Source: Metarhizium brunneum (taxonomy: Eukaryota; Ascomycota; Sordariomycetes; Hypocreales; Clavicipitaceae). From it: a stretch of 64,000 nt of DNA. The notes below the pieces were generated by a model, which saw only the letters and a list, made by a program, of their open reading frames with translations, was not told the DNA's origin and made no database searches. Each line of letters begins with the position of its first letter. Position 1 is the first letter of the stretch. The DNA is taken from assembly GCF_013426205.1 (NCBI RefSeq), contig NC_089428.1:1798001-1862000 (forward strand), read 5' to 3'. Shown here one piece after another: positions 1 to 11,900 of this stretch. Made by a program: the position numbers and the translations under genes.

Positions 1-819
1 TGGCCCTCGACACGAGGTCCATCCTGCATTCATGTGCTTGGTGGTCGGTGGTGCTGCTGCTGGTGGCCGGCTGGGGGCAGCGTCGCGGCGGCGGCCGGGC
101 GAGCTGGGAAGGGAAGCCGGCGAAAAGTAATAATTAAAAAAAAAGAAAACAAGCAAGCGAACAAACAAACAAACACAATGCTGCACGAGGAAAACCGACA
201 AAAGGACAAAGGGACGGAGAGAGGGATGGCGACTACATGTGTGGAATCTACAACCACATAGATATTTCCCCCCGGATCGGGAAGCGGGATTGCGCACACC
301 CCCAACTAGGCAGGTGGACGGCTCGATGCCGGCGATTGAGGAGATGGAGAGGGTTCAGACTCGTTCAGACTCGTGCAGACTCGCCCCGGGCCCACCCTGG
401 GCAGGTATCGACATGCACCTTGCCGGTTGGGGCCTGCCGTCTCGTTGCGAGGTAGCATTGCGGCTGGAGGACGCGAGGGCATGGACTGGGTTTACCGTCT
501 GGTCGGCGAGGCAGGGTCACTTGGTGCCTCGGGGAGCCTCGGGGGGGGTTCACATGTACGGAGAATGTTCACAGAATGCACAGGGGGGCCATGATGCAGC
601 GCTGCAGCGTGTGGGCCACGACGTCTCGTCTTCATTTCCGTCCAAATGCTCGTGCTAGTCCTAATCTCGCCAGGAGGCCATCGCATCAAGCGCGAGGCTG
701 CATGTAGTCAAGTGTCAATCAAAATGTATGTATGTACATGTACTAGTAGTAGTAGTAGTAGTGTAAAAGTATGCGGCGGCGGCGTGTCGACTCAGACATC
801 AATGTCCGGTGCGACCAAA
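1..819. other. No gene seen; downstream flank with microsatellites
   Basis: I see no supportable gene here. The stretch ends at the 3' side of the minus-strand peptide gene. A (TGTA)n run followed by an (AGT)n run at about 725-762 would lie in that gene's 3' flank. The short open frames on both strands show no family motif and no splice structure. Confidence 0.5.
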
Positions 820-1073
820 CTATTCCGCCACGCGCACGACCACGTCCTCGACGTCCTTCTTCTCCTTCTGGCGGTAGCGGAGAATGGCGCTGATGGCGTA
901 CGTCTTGTCGTCGGCGCTGCTCTCGGCGGCCACGTCGGCGGCTGTGCGGGTTAGAGTTGGAGGGACTCGACACGACAGCAGGTTGGGATGTAGATCATAC
1001 CAGGTCGGGCAGAGACAACTGCGGCCCCAAGGAAGAGCAGTGCAGCGGGGATAAAGGTCGACGGGAAGAGCAT
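820..1073 (-). CDS. Small secreted peptide, 64 aa, unknown role
   Basis: Two exons: 1073-1001 and 941-820, with a 59-bp intron (942-1000) that starts GTATGA, carries CTAACC before the acceptor and ends CACAG. The 64-aa product opens with a clear signal peptide (MLFPSTFIPAALLFLGAAVVSA), so it should enter the secretory pathway. The mature part is about 42 aa, has no cysteine, begins acidic, then has a Tyr-Ala-Ile-Ser stretch and a basic QKEKK segment. A TATAAGAG box at 1233-1240 lies about 160 bp upstream of the start. It is divergent from the UstYa-family gene at 1781, with about 700 bp of shared upstream DNA. It could be a precursor peptide of that oxidase, an effector-like peptide, or unrelated. 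I recognise no named family; the partnership is inference. Confidence 0.7.
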
Positions 1074-1780
1074 GGTGACTTTGACGTTGCAGCGTGACGT
1101 GCGTCGGCTACGGGGGGTCTGTTTCTGACGGTGTAGAACGAGGCCGAGGATACGGGGAGGAAAAAGAAAGCAATGTGGGAGACGGAGGAGGCTGAATGAT
1201 GGGCTTGGAGATCAAGGCCAGAGGACGGGCTTCTCTTATATTATTGTGAGCGACCACACTCGAGCAGCATGGCATCCATCGTACCAGTTGACGTCGGTAC
1301 GACAGACGACGCACCGACTACTTCAAGTCTGGAAGGCCCCACTCAGCCACACCATTTCTGCCCATTTGTGAGCTTTTCAATGTTGGCGAGGGATTTGGGA
1401 TCTAAAACTATGGAGTATAGGGGGGTCTCGGAGGTCTTGGAAGGTCTTGGGTCTTTGGGGGGGGGGGGTCTAATTTGCATCCACTTGCGAAAAGTTTGGC
1501 AGACTCCGGTTACGCCGTTGTCCTTCCCAGTGGCAAAGAAATCGACAGGCTCGAGGCCTACCACCAAATGACGCTATCGTTTAGCCCGCCCGAGTCTTGA
1601 GCCCGCCACGACGAAGCTATCAATTTCGCCAGCTGTTCCGGACCGCCGCGGCCAGGGGGGATGGGGGGGGGGCGCCCCTCTCATCATCCCACGACTTGAT
1701 GTTGAAACAAGACTTGTCGTCCTCCTCCTGGACGCCAAAAAAAAAAAAAAAAGAATAAAAAAAATCATCCCCTACCGACC
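1074..1780. promoter_or_regulatory. Shared divergent upstream region
   Basis: This stretch separates the minus-strand peptide gene from the plus-strand UstYa-family gene and probably holds both promoters. A TATA-like box for the peptide gene is at 1233-1240 (minus). On the plus side an A-rich tract (about 1737-1764) lies immediately upstream of the oxidase start. There are G homopolymers near 1457-1468 and 1655-1672. No operator could be assigned. Confidence 0.4.
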
Positions 1781-2961
1781 ATGGACATGGCATCAATTCG
1801 GTACGAGCGCCTGGAGGCGACGGACAAGTTCGACCCGGCCGACGACGACAGCAACAACAACATCATCAACACGGCGACGGAAGACACCAGCTCGCCCTCT
1901 CGCAGGCGGCCGATCTGGACGCGGAGACAGGCAACGCTGGCCCTTCTCGGCAACCTCGTCCTGCTCCTGACGTCGATATGCCTCTTGTCGGTGGCAGCTC
2001 GCCGGCGGCCGTCCCCCTCGCACCTGGAATGCGCCCAGAAGGTCTCACCATACTGTGGGTTGAACACGATTCTACATGTACGGCCCGTCTGAACCCGCCC
2101 GTCGCTAACGGTCGCCGTCTGGCCCTTTGCAGCGCCCATGTGGGAGGCCGTCGAGTTCTGGGAGGGCAACTTTGCCAACGAGTTCAACTCGTCGACCAAG
2201 TATCGCGGCCCGCCGACGCTCGAGCGCGAGCGCGCCTGGAACGACCTCTGGCACTGTGAGCAAACCTCCCGTGTCTCGACCAAGAGGCAAAAAAGCAACC
2301 AAACGATGCACCCCGTCCCGCTGACCCTCCCCCAGACCATCTCATCCGCGTCGACGCCGCAGGCGTGGCGGCGTTGAACCAGACTCACGCCGGCAGACAC
2401 GCCCAAGTCAAGGGCAGCGACCCTGCCCATCCGCAGTTTGGGGCTACGATTGAGGTTTTCCACCAACTACACTGCCTGGTACGTCCAACTTGATTTGATA
2501 CTGCACATGTGGTCTCCTCCTCCTCCTCCTCCTCCTCCTCCTGGGTGTACCGTGATCTGCGCCGTGTGCACTGCCACTGCCACTGCCACGCCAGACTACA
2601 TGCATACATACATATATTCAACCCAACGGCAACCACGACTTGCGCTGACTCCCTCACTCGCGACCAGAACGTGCTGCGCCAGTACTCGTGGCCGCTCGAC
2701 AGGTTCGACCCATCCTGGGGCGAGGACCTCTACCCGTCCATGCTGCAGGACGCCGCGACGGGTCGCACCCACGTCGACCACTGCATCGAGGCCCTCCGGC
2801 TCTCGCTCATGTGCACCGGTGACATCACGCCCGTGCTGTTCCTCCACGACGAGGCGAGCCCGCTCGGCGTCAGGGCCGACTTCAACATCCACCACAAGTG
2901 CCGCGCCTTTGGCCCGCTCGTCGACTACGTGCAGCGCAACGGCGTCGAGCTGGAGACGTGA
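1781..2961 (+). CDS. UstYa-family (DUF3328) oxidase-like membrane protein
   Basis: Four exons: 1781-2054, 2133-2255, 2336-2478 and 2668-2961 (277 aa). All introns are GT-AG. A single transmembrane segment at about 51-72 follows a basic patch, predicting a type II protein with a luminal catalytic part. After it comes the Tyr-Ser-Pro signature of this family (about residue 90), then the two diagnostic HxxHC motifs: HQLHC at 175-179 and HVDHC at 215-219. Known members catalyse oxidative steps on peptide backbones or side chains, including macrocyclisation, in fungal RiPP and some NRPS pathways (ustiloxin, cyclochlorotine, asperipin types). Both metal-binding motifs are intact. Intron 3 is unusually long (189 bp) because of a (TCC)n microsatellite at about 2513-2542. 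An in-frame ATG at 1787 is an alternative start. Neighbours are a divergent secreted-peptide gene and a Zn2Cys6 regulator. Substrate unknown. Confidence 0.9.
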
Positions 2962-4237
2962 ATGGGGAAAAGAAAAACAGGGCAGTGGTCACGATTTCAA
3001 CGACCTGTCATGCATGTTTTCCGGTTGCCGTGTCTTTGTCGGGGCGGCAGCTGCCGAGGGACGACTGGTACTATGTACTTCTCCTTTTTACGGAGTACTA
3101 GCTGACTCCTGGTCCCACGTGGGTTTCAGAACAAAAAACAAGTTGAGACCAGACCACATTCCCGGCCAGGAAGCTGTCTGGTCGGCTTGGGCTACGTGGT
3201 CCTGGTCAGTTGGCCGGGGTGAAAGGGGGGGGTCGAGGGTTTGGGGGCCGAGTTATGCACCGGGAGCACCGAGCACCGTCTCCTCCCACGCCCTCTTGGA
3301 AGCGTCTTCTCATGTTGGCATCGTCGCAGAAGAGGCAATTGGACATCAACAACAACAACAAGGGCGAGTTGCGAGTTGCGAGTTGGTTGGTTGTGTAGGA
3401 CTGGTATCAAATGACAGACAGCCATCATGGTCTGCAGCAACAGCATCGACCGGCCCAACAGTATCTAGTCTCTCCACGTCTCTCTCTTGTTTTTTTTTTT
3501 TTTTTTCGTCGGGGCGCTGCAAAAGTCCCCCAAGTGGGCCGGATCCTTTACGGGATCGACATGGGATCAACCTCTTGATTGCTTGCCCTTTTGTAGGATA
3601 TTGTATGTAGTAGTACTAGTTATTTACCGCATGTCACTGCTGGCTCGGCAGTCGAGCCAGCGTTTTTTTTTTTTTTTTAAATTCTATATAAAACCCACCC
3701 CCTCTCCGTTCTAGACCATATGATATCTGACAATTTTTACCCGTCGCTTCACCCAAGGATCATCATGTTGACCCAGCGTGGAACGGAAGGATCTGCGAAA
3801 GCATCCTCCTCGGCACAGACACGCACAATGATACGATGTTGTTGGCAAGAGGTATCTTTTCATCTAATCAAGGGTATGTAAGTATGGCCCCGTCGCCATG
3901 GACATCGCACCGACGCCGTGTATTTGTCATGCGCTGCGCCCGCCGTTGTGAAACGTCCGGTGGCCCAGCCCGCGTCCTCCTGCCAGACGCTTCAAGCATG
4001 CGAACCCAAGTCGTTATGCTTCCTGGGTCCAAGTGTGCCGCTCTCGGCAGCTTTGACTACACAAAAAGCCATGGCCAGGCTTTTTTTCCTTGGCCATTCT
4101 CTCCTCCCCTCCCCATCCGTCCCCTCCCCCCTTTGGGGCGCCCCCCTCGTCTCTGATTAGACAAGTACAATGGTACCGTGTGTGCCTGCTTTTGTCTCGA
4201 ACAACCTGCACGCGAGCCCGTCGCCGCCAACCAAAGG
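2962..4237. other. Convergent 3' intergenic region, no gene
   Basis: This region lies between the 3' ends of the oxidase and regulator genes. It has a TACGGAGTA motif at 3089-3097 and two long T runs (about 3490-3506 and 3662-3679). A TATATAAAA-like box sits near 3685, but no convincing coding sequence follows it. No conserved protein is visible. Confidence 0.45.
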
Positions 4238-5971
4238 CTATAGAATGCAGCAAAACTCGTGCGTCTCCCTGTCGATGATTTCCGTCCCGTCGTCCGTGTC
4301 AACCGACTGGGCGTCCGCTTCTGCCGCCGCTTCTGCCGCTGCCGCTGCCGCCTCCGTCTTCTTCGGCAGCGTGAGCCACGGAATCTCGCGCAGCTTGGCC
4401 GGGGCCTCGGGCCAGCACGAGAGGTGCTGCACGAGCTTGGCCATGGCAAACGTGGAGCGGTAGTCCTCAATCAGCTGCCGGAGCGTCTCCTTGGTCCCCT
4501 CGTCGTCGGTGACGCACCACGCGGCCACGATGGCCTGGGGCACGTGGTGGGCGGCCAGCGGGCGCTCCTGCTTGGCCCTCTCGGCGAGGATGATGGCGTC
4601 GGCGCAGAATATGGACCGCTGGCTGACGAGCAGTATGTTGCTGGGGTTGAAGGCGCGCAGCAGCGCGTTGAGCGTGATGCCAATGGCGATGAAGAGCCCG
4701 TGCCGCTCGTTGCATATGATGCCGTCGTAGGCGTTCCAGCACGACGTCTCCCGGTTGGCGCTGATGAAGACCTTGACCTGTAGGTACTGGTCCAGGATGT
4801 AGCTGTAGATCCAGTGGATCTGCTCCTTGTTCTCGCTGGGGTGCCTGATGAGGTCGGGGAGCATGGCGAAGACGCGCAGCTCGCAGGTGGGCAGGCGGGA
4901 CATGGCCTGGATGTCCAGCAGCGGCCGCAGTGGCTGCTCGGGCATGTCGTATAGCTCCTGGATCCACGGGTTGAGCTTGACGTTTGGGTTGAAGACGCTG
5001 TCTTGTAGCTAGAGCGCAGACCGGTTAGCCTCATGTACCTCTCTCTCTCTGTGTGTGTGTACGGGTTCGTGGTCCGTTTGTTCGCTCGTCGAGGACCTAC
5101 CAAGTTGGCCGTTATCGCGTAGCATATGCCGCGGAGAAATAAATCTTTTAAATCCTGACATGCTATATTATTTATTAGGTACACCAGGCCCTCGGCATGT
5201 CCACGGGAGAGCTTAGCATTTCGTCCCTGCCATATGTGGCACTCGGACAGTATGTAGGCCGCGCACAGGGTGTCGGAGCGGTATCTCGACGACGGGTTGG
5301 CAATCGACGTCTCGAGCGCCTTGAGGCCGGACGCGTACAGCTGCAGCGACCTGGGGTTCAGCTGCTCCGAGGGCGACTGCCGCGTCTCGAGGAGACTGGT
5401 GAAGGCGGCGAGGGAGGCGTCGAGGGCGGGCGAGTAGCCGATGCGGCGCGGCAGCTCCCCAAACACGGACAGGCGGAAGGGCTTGAGGTTGTAGCCCTGG
5501 TGCGTCGAGGCCAGGAAGTAGACGAGTGTGTCGGCGACGCGGTCGTTGCCGTTGCGCAGCGGCGACTTGGGGCTGCCCGTGGCCAGGGGCGTCGCGTGCT
5601 CGACGAAGCGGCTGACGACCTTTTGGCTGTGGGCAGCGGCAGCGGCAGCACCACCCGACGAGGCCGACGAGGACGAGGACGAGGACGAGGACTGGTTTAT
5701 AAACTTGAAGCGCTGCTGGCCGACGCCGACGCAGGCAATGTTCCTTGTCCGGCAGCGCGAGCACGGCTGGCCGGGCTGCGTGCTATCGCACTAGATAGAC
5801 GTGAAGGACGCATGTCAGTCGTGGCAGAGGCGAGGGCGAGGGCGAGGGGGATGGGGATGGAGATGGGGATGGGGGCCGGCGGTGGTGCTTGGTGTTGTCA
5901 ATCTGGTCTGGTACCTTCTTCTTCCATTTACGACACGAGTCGCAGCCGCGGTATGAACCTATGACTGGCAT
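4238..5971 (-). CDS. Zn(II)2Cys6 transcription factor, CaaX-like C terminus
   Basis: Three exons: 5971-5915, 5790-5101 and 5008-4238 (505 aa). The introns are 124 bp and 92 bp. The first intron splits the DNA-binding domain exactly before the third cysteine. The assembled motif is C10-x2-C13-x6-C20-x8-C29-x2-C32-x6-C39, a perfect binuclear zinc cluster, with a basic RKWKKK stretch inside it. A Ser-rich then Ala-rich linker follows. The remaining 400 or so residues look like the helical fungal-specific activation domain (the Fungal_trans_2 type is my inference). Near the C terminus an Ala/Glu-rich linker precedes the final residues, which are Cys-Cys-Ile-Leu and match the CaaX pattern. It is convergent with the UstYa-family gene and could be its regulator. 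Target genes are unknown. Confidence 0.9.
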
Positions 5972-8900
5972 TGCATTTGTTCGCTTGATCTACCTGCAAG
6001 TGACAATGCGGGCTTTTTGCATGATTCTCTATGGCCCATCCGTGTCAAAAACTCGAACCAAGTTCACTCGACGGCGTAGCGTCGCGGTTGGAATGGGGGG
6101 GAGAACGCACAACATCCCACTGACCTGCGGCGGACTTTACACTTGGGACGATGTGATTGATGGGATAGGACGACTGGGTACTCAAAACGGAAACGCAGAT
6201 CGATTAATTGCTTTTTTGCCCTCTTCTCCCCGCGAGGAGCCCGGCGCCTGGAGGATCGTGGCAGAAAGGCTCGACACAACACGCAAATGCACAACCACCC
6301 AGTAATTCTAGATTGCCACACCGTCGTCTGGGACAGTTGGTTAGCAGCAGTCGTCGTCGTTTTTAAAGGGCCAAGAAGGGCCGTGTGGGAAATGGGCTGA
6401 GAGGTCCACTGCTGATGCAACCAGGTCGACATTCTTGCTTGTCCGATCTGCCCAAACGCCTAGTATGCCGAGAACACGCGGTACATGCTATCACGGGGTT
6501 GCCAAAGTTGCAGATACAAGCGCACACACGGCGGCCGCAGCTGCTGCCCGGGTATCGGATACACAAAAACGCACCAAACGGACGTGGCGAGAGGGGACCC
6601 GGGGGTAGATGGACGACTGCCTTGCTAAGCACACGCCCTGCATCAATTCGAGCTTATCGTTCCCAAAGTCGTCGGATCCGTCCCGTTGGTACCGGCTCAA
6701 GCGGTTGTGCTGGTTCAACAGCTATCAAGTGCCACACAGCACCCCGTGCCGTGGGACGAGATGGCCAGGCCAGGCAGCACAGGCAAACCCCCCCGCCAGC
6801 TGCGCAAGTCTTGCCTCGTTACGGAATCGCCGTGCGTAACCAGTCCCGGGTGGGAAAGCCTGTGCGCGCTTATCCCGTGAAGCCCGCGGTGCGTTGTGGA
6901 CATCTGATGCTGCACCATGACAGCTTTTGCGCCGGGGCGCCGGCATCATCCACCAGCAGAGACTCTTGTCTCGCCATTTCGTAAGGTAAGGCCCATCAAA
7001 CTTGCTCATCCCGCCGGGTTGGTGTTGACGCTCCATGCATGCATAATGCTTCTTTGTGCGGAGTGATGGGGTAGGCCAACGACGACTCCTCGAGACGCAA
7101 GGCGGAGGGAGAGAGCCCAAAGCGAGCGCTGCGAACCAACCGTACATACATGCGCCAGACGCATCCATCTACACACGCACGCACGCACACACACGCAACA
7201 GACAAGACGATAACACCATCGACTCGGCGGTCGCTAGCTGCGACTGGCTGTTTTGGCCCCAAGCCCATCCGTACGGCGGGCAGGACGGACTGACTGACGG
7301 TTGGTACACCCAAGGCATGGTGACGGGCTGGCCAAGCTCCTGAGAAGTGATGGAGTCGCACAACGACCACCAGCGGCCATTGGACCAATTCATCCAGAAA
7401 TGACCCATCCCGACCTCCGCCGCGGCCCCTGTCCTTGGAGGCGTCGAGGGCTTGGGACCATCCCGTGTCGAGTCAGCGTGCGAGACAGCGCCATAGCTGC
7501 CCACTAGCCAACGCCCCCCAAGTACCTTTACCTGCTTGCTTTGGTTAGGGCTGCTTCGTCGCGGTGGAACCTCGACTCCCTCATGGAGTGTGAATACCAC
7601 CCTGCTGAGCTGTTTCTGAGCCAGCTGCGCGATCCCTCCAGTCCGCGCAGGCAATCCTCCTCTTGTCTGGAAGGCCAGAAGCCGCGAATGACCCCACTGG
7701 AGATGGTCATCAACGACGGCCATCGCAAAGAAGGCCGTGAAAAAAAAAATCCTGAGTGGTCCTGACGATGGATGGGATTCAGAGGAATAGGATGAAGTCG
7801 AACAAGCAGGAGCAGGAAATGGCGCCAGAACGGGGCAAAACCATCTTATTTGGCCGAGAAGAAGGGAGAGCGAGGACAAGACCCGAGACACCCCCCCGTT
7901 GCACCGAAGCCCGTGACCGTCGCTAAATATTTCCCAATTCCGCTCCGCTGTAACCGTCTGGAAGGAGAGCGCTGCCGGGGGACCCAACCACCCAGCTGGT
8001 TCGAAAAACACGTCTAGTTGGCTTGCCCGTCCGGTTTTGCAAGCAAGACCTGAATGAATATGATGAGTCGAATAAAGGGCGGCGCGACAAAAAGGAACGC
8101 CTCATCGCCCACTGAGACTACGCGTCATGCGTGGCACGGGACGAGATGGGCGCTCGTGAGTCGTGAGGGCCTTGGCCGGTGAGACACGGCTTCGCTCTTC
8201 GCCCGCGTACCGGGTTTTGCTTGACTCCTACCGTGGTTTATTATAGTCGTCTCCCTGGGCTTGATGGCATCCCTTTCGTCGCATTATGAGAGTCTCTGCG
8301 CACCGTAGGACGGCGGCCACTTTTATACTCTGTGTACAGCCTATTCCTGTGCCTGTTTTTGCAAGTCGATGCCTCCGTGGCGCTGGAAATGAGGCGCATG
8401 TTTTCCTTCCGCGAACCGCTTGTTGTTTCTTTTTCTTTCTTTCTTTTTTTATTTATTTTTATTTATTATTATTATTTTGGTGGAAAAAGACGTCCATTAG
8501 GTTTCGGTGGTGAACTAGGTTCAAGACTTTGTTTGCCAGAGAGCCTTGGATATACTACATTGTGGGCGGGCTGGTAAGTGTTGGACGCGGTGCGCCTACA
8601 CTGCTATGTGAAGCACCGCCGTGCTATACTTTAGCTATATATCGCGGTAAGATGTCCATCTGGGTGCCATCACATGTGCCTGGGCTATGTTTATTGCCGT
8701 GCCTCTAGTAAGAGTGGTGCAGGCACCCGGCAGAACTAGATGGTATTTTCAACCCAGTAACGCGTATTTATCTTCTTTGGGTAGATATGGTTGCGAACAG
8801 CTCATCCCCCCCTTTCGCTCATATTCTGGAAAATTGGTGGATGAATACAAGTACACAGCCTGGCGTAGAGAATGACATGCTAGTGGGTATGACAACGTTG

Positions 8901-11900
8901 GACGCAAGGGGTGTCATACAAAGCCGGCTATTCGCCGCAATACCACGGCCCAGGTTTGAGAATGCGTCAAAGAGACGGGGAGCCATCTCTAGGTGATGCA
9001 AGGGCCTGGCCTGGTTGACTGGGCGAGACAGTCTGGTATCTGATTGCCCAAAGTCACCCGCATGGGACGCAAAGAAGCGGTTATTCTCCCTTGTCCGACG
9101 TCAAGCCCATCTGCTACAGAGACAGACGTGTCCAGCGAAGAGATGGACTCGCTGGAGATGGGGTTTATGTAGAGTCTTTCTGAGGATAGACGACTCTGCT
9201 ACTCAATGTGAGTGCTTCGTGGCCGGATGGTAATACAGCCTCTTTCTTTTGTAAGCTTGATGCAAGTGGGGATGGCCTGCAGCAAAGATGGGCGTTGGAT
9301 CTGGCTTGTCGTAGACTAGGATGGGAAACGACAGGCCATTGAAAGTCGTCGGTGTATCATGTCGTTGTTGGAGATGGCGGAACCACATGAAGAGTCAAAC
9401 GCAGGCCACGTATAGAAGCTGGAGTTGCGGCATTTTCCAGGGACAGAGAGCCCCTTTCGAATGCAACGACGTGTCGCTTGGCATGTTAAATGGGGCACCG
9501 AAAAGTCTCCCATCCCACGCTGACTGACACGAGTTGTATCAAGCCATCGTATATGTATAATTTGTCATGTGCGGGCCGTTTGGTCAAAGAGAAGCAACGT
9601 AAGTAAGATCAAGTAAACCATGAGAGCTGATTGCTAAACATCCAGGTTGAACAGTGGTCTAATCTATACCCAGAAGAGCTGGTAGCACGGAACCAGAGAA
9701 AATTAAATCAAAATGGAAAGAGGACGGGTATCAGGTTGCAGAAATCTGGACGGTGTATTACGACTGGCGGCGTGAGTCGAGATGCAGTACGGAATACTCG
9801 GCACAGCGGGTGAAATACGAGGCCGAACTGCCTTGTCGGTTTTTGTATGTACCACCCTCTACTCCGTATAATAAATGTTCTAAATAATAATGGCAGTTCG
9901 CAAAGGGCCCGAATCCTGGGTCACTTCAAGAACGACACCGAGAAAGGGGGGGTTCAACATTACACTTTGGCACTTTTTCAAATATACCTTGCGTTACTAT
10001 ATTTGCTCTTCAAAAGCCGCATGACCCGTCGAGGGACGTCGTGCAACATGAATCGGCCACTAAACCCAGATGACAGGATCTTAAAGCCGCTGATATTGCA
10101 AGACATCAAGAGCAGGGTGGTCTACGGAGTACCGTCTTGGTAGCAGGGAACCGCGACGAGAAATGCTGATGGGTCGATCTGTTCCACCAGACTCATGGGC
10201 ATGCATACATCATACATTACAATCTTCTGACCGCTTTCGCCTCCCATGCGCTCATCCGGAATGTCGATGCTGCCAAACAACAAAGCGTCAACTGTCGAGC
10301 AAGCGCAGCAGACCCCTGTTGGACGAGCCCATGGTCGGGAGGATTGGCCTAAACGGGTGTAGATCCGTGATGGCCTGCAGGAAACCAATTTCCAGATCCA
10401 ACATGTTCGTGCCGGCTGACCCTTGTTTGGCTTTTGCATGAATCGTCTTGTCATGGACACGGCTCGATCCGCGCACTTGTGGGTAGCACCCGAGTATGTT
10501 GTGTAGTACTAGTAGTACTCTGTACTGATATCAAGGCATGTAGGTATTGGTCGTGCCCCGAGATCTGGCCGCGGCGGAGGTTGATGATGAAGGGGAATAA
10601 GACGCGTGTTATCGCTCCCGCCCCCGTGGAGACGCCGGAAAGGCAAGCAAACCCAGGGCGGACGGGGTAGAAGCTGCACTGAGACCCTGGGGTTGTTGGC
10701 GATCCAATAACAGGCAGATGCCAAGTTCGTGACATCAGATAAACTTTCCAATTGGTTGTTTCTGACCCTCGCATCAGGCCTCCCCGTACCTCTGCGTATG
10801 ACAGCCGTCAATGAGCAACGACACGAGTGGGGGGTTGCGACACGATGGAACAGTGAAGCATCGAGAACCAAGCGGGGGATGTGTTTTTTTGCTTTTTGCG
10901 ATCCTGTTGGGTTTCGGGGCGAGTCCCGAACCCAGAGTCACCTTTGCAAAAGCAACCTTCTCAAGCCTTCTCGAGTCCGCACCCGTTACTCCGCAGTTTG
11001 CATCAGAATGGCCTACACATGGTACCACCTACACCCCGGATTTGGTTGGGAACTTTTGTATAGCTTGCAAGAACCCGCTTGCCGCGACTCATGCTTTGAG
11101 CTGCGTCTGTGGGTACTGTTTTCCATAGTACGGGTGATTCGAAGACGATACGGAGTACAAAAGGCGCATACCCCCTTCTCGGACGCGGCCAGCTTTCAGG
11201 GTCAGTTGAGCCTCCGGAAAAGCGTCTACCATGGACGACCTAGAGATTTGGGTGAGGGCCAATAACTCGACCTCCTCATCGTCAAGCACGAGAACAAAGT
11301 CTGACGAGTACGACGACGAAAAGAGCCGGTTACATGAGCAAGCCAGCGAGAAACAAACAACGTCGATACGGATGCCGACTATCCTTGAGCTTCTTGCAAA
11401 AGGCTACGACTCGGACAAAGAAACAAAACCAGGGGAAACAGCGAATTGTAAAGCTATAGCCACCGACAATCCAACCGGAGGGAGGTGTGACGGTTCATTT
11501 ACGGCTCCAACGCGATACATGGACGGCACCGAACGGAGGGTTGGTTCTGGAAGGCCGCAGAGCAATGAATGAGCTTTGGGTGCCATACTCTGCCACCAAG
11601 ATACGACCCTGATAGATGGATTCTCCAACCTCCAGCAGCCTCGTATATCTTCAGAAAACCCGCCGGCATGACGCAACAGACGATTATTGCGAACGCCTGG
11701 TTTAAGCTGATTTATATCTTAGGTCTGAAGGACGATGGCGAGCTTCACGACACGACGAGGTTGAGCGTATGCAACTGCTTTCAGCATAGAGCGGTTCCCT
11801 CTCGATCAACACGCATCATGGATGACGCCGGCACCGCAGCATATTCCACCTGTAGAGACTGCATTTATCCCAAAGACGTGAACGGCTGACGTGCCGTTCC

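Noticed and set aside
6385..6984. 199-codon plus-strand frame
   Set aside because: No domain, no splice structure, Arg/Pro/Ser-rich composition typical of shadow frames.
7169..8011. 280-codon minus-strand frame in the gene desert
   Set aside because: It opens at a GTG, has no family motif, amino-acid use looks random and short frames overlap it on the plus strand. Kept only as part of the desert description.
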